Assembly: GCA_027314825.1 (NCBI GenBank)
Contig: DAHVAB010000044.1
Span: 1-11,417, forward strand
Direction of reading: 5' to 3'
Length of the DNA stretch: 11,417 nt
From: Solirubrobacterales bacterium
GTDB lineage: Bacteria > Actinomycetota > Thermoleophilia > Solirubrobacterales > Solirubrobacteraceae
Shown here: in pieces, positions 6,977-11,417 of the stretch
Layout: every line of letters starts with the position of its first letter
How positions within the stretch are numbered: position 1 is the stretch's first letter
The notes under the pieces: generated by a model
What the model saw: only the letters and a program-made list of their open reading frames with translations
Database searches by the model: none
What the model was told of the DNA's origin: nothing
Translations under genes and position numbers: made by a program

Positions 6977-7957
6977 CTAGCTGGCTCCGTCCGCCCGCAG
7001 CGCCTGGAGGTCCGCATCGACCATCCCCCCGACGAGCTCATCGAAGGAGACGGACGGCTCCCATCCCAGCAGCCGCCGTGCCTGCTCCGCGTCGCCGACC
7101 GGGGGGGCCGCCTCCACGCCGCGGCGGAGCGCCGGGTCCACCTCGATGTGATCGCTCGCGGTGAGCCCCACGTACGCGAAGGCGGTCTCGGCCAGCTGGG
7201 AGACCGTGTGGGGAATGCCGCTGGCGAGGATGTAGTCGCGCGCCTGCTCCTGCTGGAGCGCGAGCCACGCGCCCTGCATGATGTCGCCGGCGAAGGACCA
7301 GTCGCGGACCGCGTGGAGGTCGCCGAGGGTGACCTTCTGCTGCAGGCCGAGCTTGATCCGCGCGGCAGCCCGGGTGATGTGGCGGGTGACGAAGGCGTCC
7401 GGGCGGCGGACCGACTCGTGGTTGTAGAGGATCCCCGAGCAGGCGAAGAGGCCATGGTGATCGCGCAGCTGGCCGGTGAGCTGGTGGGCGGCGAGCTTCG
7501 CTGTGGCGTAGGGGTTGCGCGGCCGGCAGGGCGTCTGCTCGCTCTGCGGGCTCTCCGGCGCGTCGCCGAACATGGCCGCCGAGGCGGCGACGAAGATGCG
7601 GGTGGCGGGGCTGTGCTCGCGCACCGCCTCCAGCAGGGCGGCGGTGGCCCCGGCGATCGCCGCGAGCGTCTCAGCGGGCCGCTCCCAGGAGGCCGGCACG
7701 TATGAAGGGGCGGCCAGGTGGTAGAGCTCGTCCGGGCGCAGCGTGGTGACGGCGTCCCGCAGGCTCTGCGGCGCGAGCAGATCGCCCTCGATCGTGGCGA
7801 TGCGCTCGCGCAGGTGCTCGGAGGAGCCGAGCCCGCGCTCCGAGCTGCCGGGGCGGACCATGCCGTGCACCTCGTAGCCCTCGGCGAGCAGCAGCTCGGC
7901 CAGATAGGAGCCGTCCTGGCCGGTGATGCCGGTGATCAGGGCCCGGCGCCCGCCCAT
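6977..7957 (-). CDS. Gmd-like SDR sugar-nucleotide enzyme lacking the catalytic Glu (possible 4-keto reductase or epimerase)
   Basis: A 326-residue extended short-chain dehydrogenase that aligns almost without gaps to the Gmd encoded directly upstream. It has the NAD(P)-binding motif ALITGITGQDGSYLAELLL at 6-24 and keeps Ser126, Tyr150 and Lys154 in the positions of the SDR catalytic residues. It differs at key Gmd sites. The Glu of the SSSEMFG motif, which is Glu128 in the neighbour and matches E. coli Glu134, is Ala128. The second Arg of the VRRSS cofactor motif is Pro. The RPAEVD substrate motif is RGVEAA. It is therefore unlikely to be a standard GDP-mannose 4,6-dehydratase and may be the reductase or epimerase that follows it, giving GDP-rhamnose or GDP-6-deoxytalose, or a non-catalytic partner. 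Its ATG overlaps the gmd stop by one base (TGATG), a strong sign of translational coupling. The SDR family call is firm; the reaction is inferred. Confidence 0.85.
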   Translation of the reverse strand: MGGRRALITGITGQDGSYLAELLLAEGYEVHGMVRPGSSERGLGSSEHLRERIATIEGDLLAPQSLRDAVTTLRPDELYHLAAPSYVPASWERPAETLAAIAGATAALLEAVREHSPATRIFVAASAAMFGDAPESPQSEQTPCRPRNPYATAKLAAHQLTGQLRDHHGLFACSGILYNHESVRRPDAFVTRHITRAAARIKLGLQQKVTLGDLHAVRDWSFAGDIMQGAWLALQQEQARDYILASGIPHTVSQLAETAFAYVGLTASDHIEVDPALRRGVEAAPPVGDAEQARRLLGWEPSVSFDELVGGMVDADLQALRADGAS

Positions 7958-8934
7958 CAGGACCGACCGGAGCTCAGCAGCTTCAGGTCCGCGTCGACCA
8001 TCAGCCGGATCAGCTCCTCGAAGCTCGTCCGCGGCTCCCAGCCGAGCAGCCGCTTGGCCTTGGCGGGGTCTCCGATCAGGTGGTCGACCTCGGCCGGCCG
8101 CTTCAGGGAGTCGTCGATCTCCACGTGATCGTCGATGTCAAGGCCCGCCTGGTCGAAGGCGATCTGCAGGCATTCGCGGACCGAGTGCGCGGTGCCGGTC
8201 GCGATCACGAAGTCCTCCGGCTCGTCCTGCTGGAGCATCAGCCACATCGCCTCGACATAGTCCTTCGCATAGCCCCAGTCGCGTTCGGCGTCGAGGTTGC
8301 CGAGCTGCAGCTTCTCCGCGAGGCCGAGCTTGATCGCGGCGGCGTGCCAGGTGATCTTGCGGGTGACGAACTCCAGCCCGCGGCGGGGGGACTCGTGGTT
8401 GAAGAGGATTCCGCTGGTCGCGTGCAGGTCGTAGGACTCGCGGTAGTTGACGGTGATGAAGTGCCCGTAGACCTTGGCGACGCCGTAGGGGGAGCGCGGG
8501 TAGAAGGGGGTCATCTCGGTCTGCGGGACCTCGCGGACCTTGCCGAACATCTCACTCGAGGAGGCCTGGTAGAAGCGGGCCTCGGGGCAGACTTCCCGCA
8601 TCGCCTCCAGCATCCGGGTGACGCCCACGCCGGTGAACTCGGCGGTCAGGGTCGGCTGGATCCAGGAGACCGCGACGAAGGACATCGCGGCCAGGTTGTA
8701 GATCTCCGACGGACGGGCGGCGCGCAGAGCGTCGACGAGCGAGCGCTGGTCGAGCAGGTCGGCCTGGTGGAGGGTGAGCCTGTCGCGGAGGTGCTCGATC
8801 CGCTCGAACTTCTCGGTGGAGGAGCGGCGCACGAGGCCGTGGACCTCGTAGCCCTTCTCCAAGAGCAGCTCGGCGAGGTAGGAGCCGTCCTGTCCGGTGA
8901 TGCCCGTGATGAGGGCGCGGGGGTTCTCTGACAT
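7957..8934 (-). CDS. gmd: GDP-mannose 4,6-dehydratase
   Basis: A 325-residue extended SDR enzyme that converts GDP-D-mannose to GDP-4-keto-6-deoxy-D-mannose, the common precursor of GDP-fucose, GDP-rhamnose and related deoxysugars. The NADP-binding motif ALITGITGQDGSYLAELLL is at 7-25, and the VRRSST segment at about 35-40 fits NADP preference. The catalytic set is complete: Ser126 and Glu128 in ASSSEMFG, and Tyr150 and Lys154 in SPYGVAK, equivalent to E. coli Thr132, Glu134, Tyr156 and Lys160. The conserved GILFNHESPRRG and RPAEVDHLIGDPAKAKRLLGWEP blocks are also present. The start is taken at 8934, where the conserved N terminus begins, 10 bp after the rfbG stop. The frame stays open further upstream, but an earlier start would lie deep inside rfbG. 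No mannose-1-phosphate guanylyltransferase is in the window, so GDP-mannose must come from elsewhere. Confidence 0.95.
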   Translation of the reverse strand: MSENPRALITGITGQDGSYLAELLLEKGYEVHGLVRRSSTEKFERIEHLRDRLTLHQADLLDQRSLVDALRAARPSEIYNLAAMSFVAVSWIQPTLTAEFTGVGVTRMLEAMREVCPEARFYQASSSEMFGKVREVPQTEMTPFYPRSPYGVAKVYGHFITVNYRESYDLHATSGILFNHESPRRGLEFVTRKITWHAAAIKLGLAEKLQLGNLDAERDWGYAKDYVEAMWLMLQQDEPEDFVIATGTAHSVRECLQIAFDQAGLDIDDHVEIDDSLKRPAEVDHLIGDPAKAKRLLGWEPRTSFEELIRLMVDADLKLLSSGRS

Positions 8935-8944
8935 GCGGGGCAGC

Positions 8945-10102
8945 CTACCTGTCCGCGGCGTTCGCCTCCTCGAACGCCTCGATCTGCCGCAGCGTCGCCT
9001 CGCGCATGTCGGCGTGCTCGTGGAGCCGCCCGTACCACTCCAGGATGGCGTCGAGCGCATCGGCGAGGTTCCAGACCGGTCGCCAGCGCAGCTGCGTGCG
9101 GGCCTTGGATGAGTCGAGCATGAGGGTGTGCGCCTCCTGCGGGTGCGGCCCCGGGTCGATCTCGACGTGCAGAGGGCCTCCCGGCCAGTCGGCGGCGAGC
9201 CGCTGCGCGATCCAGCCGACCGGCCTGGCGTCGGCCGCGTCCGGTCCGAAGTTCCAGGCGCCGGCGTGCTCGGCGGAGTCCCATAGCGCCTGCGCGAGCA
9301 GCAGGTAGCCGCTCAGCGGGGCGAGGACGTGCTGCCACGGGCGCACGGCGGTCGGGTTGCGGATCTGGACGCTCTCGCCGGCCAGCGCGGCGCGCACTAT
9401 GTCCGGCACGAGCCGGTCGGCCGCCCAGTCGCCGCCGCCGATCACGTTGCCTGCCCGGGCGGTGGCCAACCGGGGGCCGTCCGGAGCGGCGAGGAAGCTG
9501 TCACGGTAGGCGGCGCTCAGAAGCTCTGAGCAGGCCTTGGAGCTGGAGTAGGGGTCCCGCCCGCCGAGCGGATCGTGCTCGCGGAAGCCCCGGTCTCGAC
9601 TCCCGTCGTCGTTCTCGTAGCACTTGTCCGATGTGACGTTGATGAGCACGCGCAGATCGGGCTGGGTGCGCGCCGCCTCCAGGACGTTGAGGGTGCCGAG
9701 GACGTTGGTCTGGAATGTGGTGCGGGGGTCGGCGAGGGAGCGGCGCACCAGCGACTGGGCGGCCATGTGGATGATCACCTCCGGCCGGCAGGCGGCGCAG
9801 GCGGCGGCGACGGCGTCCGGGTCGCGGATGTCGCCCTCGATGCTGTGGATGTCACCTGAGAGGCCCGCCAGCTCGAAGAGCGATGGGTGAGTGGGGATGC
9901 CGTCGGACAGTCCGCTCACCTGCGCGCCGAGCGAGTGCAGCCAGAGCGCCAGCCACGCCCCCTTGAAGCCGGTGTGGCCGGTGATGAGCACTCGCCGGGA
10001 GCGCCAGCTCTCTCGAAGCGGTCGGGCGGCCGCCGGGGCCGCCGCGACCATCGGGGCCGCCGGGTGCGCCGGGTGCTCCGGGGCCGTGGGAGAATCGCTC
10101 AT
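8945..10102 (-). CDS. rfbG: CDP-glucose 4,6-dehydratase
   Basis: A 385-residue extended SDR enzyme that converts CDP-D-glucose to CDP-4-keto-6-deoxy-D-glucose, the second step after RfbF in CDP-deoxysugar synthesis. Diagnostic features are RRVLITGHTGFKGAWLALWL at about 36-55, VTSDKCYEN at 156-164, the YSSSK catalytic Tyr/Lys at 185-189, and ARAGNVIGGGDWAADRLVPD at about 215-233, followed by RPWQHVL. The first 30 or so residues are a Pro/Ala-rich extension before the Rossmann fold. The ATG at 10102 is preferred because it lies 4 bp after the rfbF stop with GGAG at 10111-10114, eight bases upstream. The in-frame ATG at about 10051 would remove most of the extension. The rfbF-rfbG pairing supports the assignment strongly. 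No RfbH-type 3-dehydrase follows, so 3,6-dideoxyhexose synthesis is not shown here. Confidence 0.95.
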   Translation of the reverse strand: MSDSPTAPEHPAHPAAPMVAAAPAAARPLRESWRSRRVLITGHTGFKGAWLALWLHSLGAQVSGLSDGIPTHPSLFELAGLSGDIHSIEGDIRDPDAVAAACAACRPEVIIHMAAQSLVRRSLADPRTTFQTNVLGTLNVLEAARTQPDLRVLINVTSDKCYENDDGSRDRGFREHDPLGGRDPYSSSKACSELLSAAYRDSFLAAPDGPRLATARAGNVIGGGDWAADRLVPDIVRAALAGESVQIRNPTAVRPWQHVLAPLSGYLLLAQALWDSAEHAGAWNFGPDAADARPVGWIAQRLAADWPGGPLHVEIDPGPHPQEAHTLMLDSSKARTQLRWRPVWNLADALDAILEWYGRLHEHADMREATLRQIEAFEEANAADR

Positions 10103-10106
10103 CGGC

Positions 10107-10874
10107 TCAGCTCCAAACGCGCCAGGGAGCCTGCCGGCGCCAGAGGTCCTCGAGGTGGTTGCGGTCTCGGACCGTGTCCATCGCCTGCCAGAAGCCGTCA
10201 TGGCGGTAGCAGGAGAGCTGGCCGTCGCGGGCGAGGTTGCGCAGCGGCTCCTGCTCGAAGATCGTGGTGTCGTCGCGCAGGTAGTCGGCGATGTTCGGGG
10301 AGAGGACGAAGAAGCCGCCGTTCATCCAGGCGCCGTCGCCGCGCGGCTTCTCCTCCAGGTGCAGGACGCGCGTGCCGTCAAGGGTCATTACGCCGAAGCG
10401 GCCGGGCGGCTGCACGGCGGTGACGGTGGCGATCGTGCCCTGCTGGCGGTGGAATGAGATGAGGCTCCGTATGTCGACGTCGCCGACGCCGTCGCCGTAG
10501 GTGAATAGGAAGTCATGGCCGTCCACGAATGGGAGCACGCGCCGCAGCCGCCCGCCGGTCATCGTCTGATCGCCGGTGTCGATGAGCGTGATGCGCCATG
10601 GCTCGGTCGCGGAGCGGTGCACCTCCATCTCGCCGGTGCTCAGGTCGAAGGTGAGGTCGGCGGTGTGAAGGGCGTAGTTGGCGAAGTACTCCTTGATGAG
10701 GTAACCCTTGTAGCCGAGGCAGATCACGAACTCGGTTATGCCGTGGGCGGCGTAGATCTTCATGATGTGCCAGAGGATCGGCTTGCCGCCGATCTCCACC
10801 ATCGGCTTGGGGCGCGTCGCGGTCTCCTCGGTCAGGCGTGAGCCGAGGCCGCCAGCCAGGATCACGGCCTTCAT
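10107..10874 (-). CDS. rfbF: Glucose-1-phosphate cytidylyltransferase
   Basis: A 255-residue nucleotidyltransferase that makes CDP-D-glucose from alpha-D-glucose-1-phosphate and CTP, the first committed step to CDP-deoxysugars. The N terminus has the nucleotide-binding loop LAGGLGSRLTEETATRPKPM at about 6-25, with Lys23 in the expected position, followed by EIGGKPILWHIMKIYA. The metal and sugar site is seen in LFTYGDGVGDVD at 123-134, and HLEEKPRGDGAWMNGGFFV at about 172-190 is typical of RfbF. The C-terminal DGFWQAMDTVRDRNHLEDLW block is also characteristic, and the length matches the family. The ATG start coincides with the conserved first strand, MKAVILAGG. It lies 33 bp downstream of the Ig-like gene and 4 bp upstream of rfbG. 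Enzyme assignment confidence is very high. Confidence 0.97.
   Translation of the reverse strand: MKAVILAGGLGSRLTEETATRPKPMVEIGGKPILWHIMKIYAAHGITEFVICLGYKGYLIKEYFANYALHTADLTFDLSTGEMEVHRSATEPWRITLIDTGDQTMTGGRLRRVLPFVDGHDFLFTYGDGVGDVDIRSLISFHRQQGTIATVTAVQPPGRFGVMTLDGTRVLHLEEKPRGDGAWMNGGFFVLSPNIADYLRDDTTIFEQEPLRNLARDGQLSCYRHDGFWQAMDTVRDRNHLEDLWRRQAPWRVWS
10111..10114 (-). promoter_or_regulatory. Probable ribosome binding site of rfbG
   Basis: The minus strand reads GGAG here, eight bases before the ATG at 10102. It lies within the last codons of rfbF, a layout typical of translationally coupled genes. It is one of the few recognisable Shine-Dalgarno matches in the operon and favours the 10102 start over the much earlier in-frame start at 10201. 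Confidence 0.5.
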
Positions 10875-10907
10875 CGCCGCGGAGGCTACCAGGGTCGGCG
10901 CGCGGGC

Positions 10908-11417
10908 CTAGGCCTCGAAGACGCTCACCGCGTTGGAAGCGCCGGTGGTGAACGGGAAGTCCGCTTCGCGGGGGCAGACGGCGCGAAAGCGGTAGGTGAC
11001 GGGGCCTGAGAGGCGGAAGCGGTGGGTGGCGCTGAAATGGCCGTGACGGTTGGTGTGAAGGACGTCGAACTGCAGCCAGGGCGTGCCCTTGGAGCGGGCC
11101 TCCAGGACGATCTCCTTGCCGCCCGGGGGGATGTGGCCGCCGAGGATGGCGCCGCTGAGTCGGATCGTGTGGTGAGCGCTCGTGCGATGCGGGGTGACGT
11201 GAAGGGTGAGGCTCGCGCGGACGGAGAGGGTGAGCGTCGCGGTCGCGGTGGGATGGCCGCCGATCGTGGTGGAGTATGAGAGGCGGATGCGCGAGGAGGT
11301 GAGATAAGAAGGGAGCGTTATGTGGAAGAGGCCGGCGGCGTCGGTGTGCGCGGGGCGCAGCGTGCGGGCCCTGGAGGCGCCGGATGCCGGGGTGACGGTG
11401 ACCGTGATGAGTGCCTG
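10908..11417 (-). CDS. Ig-like beta-sandwich protein, probably exported; C-terminal 169 residues only
   Basis: The minus-strand frame is open from the window edge to a TAG stop at 10908-10910, giving 169 residues with no start codon in view, so the gene is cut by the window. The sequence is rich in Thr, Ser, Arg and His with alternating hydrophobic residues, as in tandem Ig-like or fibronectin-like domains. One repeat ends near LTLSVR (about 62-67). A second runs from about 68 to 169 and contains LGGHIPPGGKEIVLEARSKG (92-111), then HTNRHGHFSATHRFR and GPVTYRFRA. The PPGGK/LEAR/GHF/TYRFRA pattern resembles C-terminal domains of large secreted proteins that I associate with Solirubrobacterales-type actinobacteria; this is recognition from memory and unverified. 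Neither a signal peptide nor a sortase motif can be seen in this part. It is the first known gene before the sugar operon and could be cotranscribed with it. Confidence 0.75.
   Translation of the reverse strand, partial: QALITVTVTPASGASRARTLRPAHTDAAGLFHITLPSYLTSSRIRLSYSTTIGGHPTATATLTLSVRASLTLHVTPHRTSAHHTIRLSGAILGGHIPPGGKEIVLEARSKGTPWLQFDVLHTNRHGHFSATHRFRLSGPVTYRFRAVCPREADFPFTTGASNAVSVFEA

Noticed and set aside
5492..7705. A 737-codon open frame on the plus strand with an Arg/Ala repeat.
   Set aside because: It is antisense to the GT4 and SDR genes, and its repeat is simply the other strand of the 24-bp minisatellite. No domain or start signal supports it.
8935..9060. Earlier in-frame start for gmd at 9060.
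   Set aside because: It would add 42 Arg-rich residues absent from Gmd proteins and lie inside rfbG; the conserved N terminus begins at 8934.
10103..10201. Earlier in-frame start for rfbG at 10201.
   Set aside because: It would overlap rfbF by about 95 bp and lengthen an already extended N terminus; the 10102 ATG has a GGAG at suitable spacing.

Overview
The window is GC-rich and densely coding. It looks like part of a surface-polysaccharide or glycan biosynthesis locus from a high-GC bacterium. I think an actinobacterium of the Thermoleophilia/Solirubrobacterales type is most likely. That placement rests on overall style and on the Ig-like repeat protein at the right edge, which resembles families I associate with that group. 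It is an inference, not a marker-gene result.

Ten genes lie on the minus strand and are read from right to left: a C-terminal fragment of an Ig-like, probably exported protein (cut by the right edge); rfbF; rfbG; gmd; a gmd-like SDR paralogue; a GT4 glycosyltransferase carrying a 24-bp tandem repeat; a Wzx-type flippase; an FkbM methyltransferase; and two more GT4 glycosyltransferases. Junctions are very tight. The gaps are 33, 4, 10, 12, 15 and 38 bp, and the overlaps are 1, 29 and 16 bp. I see no terminator or internal promoter, so this is probably one long operon whose promoter lies beyond the right edge. A second FkbM methyltransferase sits on the plus strand at the left edge and runs tail to tail into the last operon gene, with a 25-bp coding overlap.

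The genes fit one job. RfbF and RfbG would turn glucose-1-phosphate and CTP into CDP-4-keto-6-deoxyglucose. Gmd would turn GDP-mannose into GDP-4-keto-6-deoxymannose. The neighbouring SDR, which keeps the Ser/Tyr/Lys residues but has lost the catalytic Glu, could be the following reductase. The three GT4 enzymes would assemble a lipid-linked oligosaccharide, the flippase would move it across the membrane, and the FkbM enzymes would O-methylate sugars. No initiating phosphoglycosyl transferase, Wzy polymerase, chain-length regulator, ManB/ManC or RfbH-type 3-dehydrase is present here, so the locus is either incomplete in this window or relies on genes elsewhere.

The points most worth a second look are the degenerate Gmd paralogue, the in-frame minisatellite in a GT4 gene, and the side-by-side CDP- and GDP-deoxysugar branches. 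I see no RNA genes, IS elements, CRISPR arrays or phage genes, and no non-coding stretch longer than about 50 bp.
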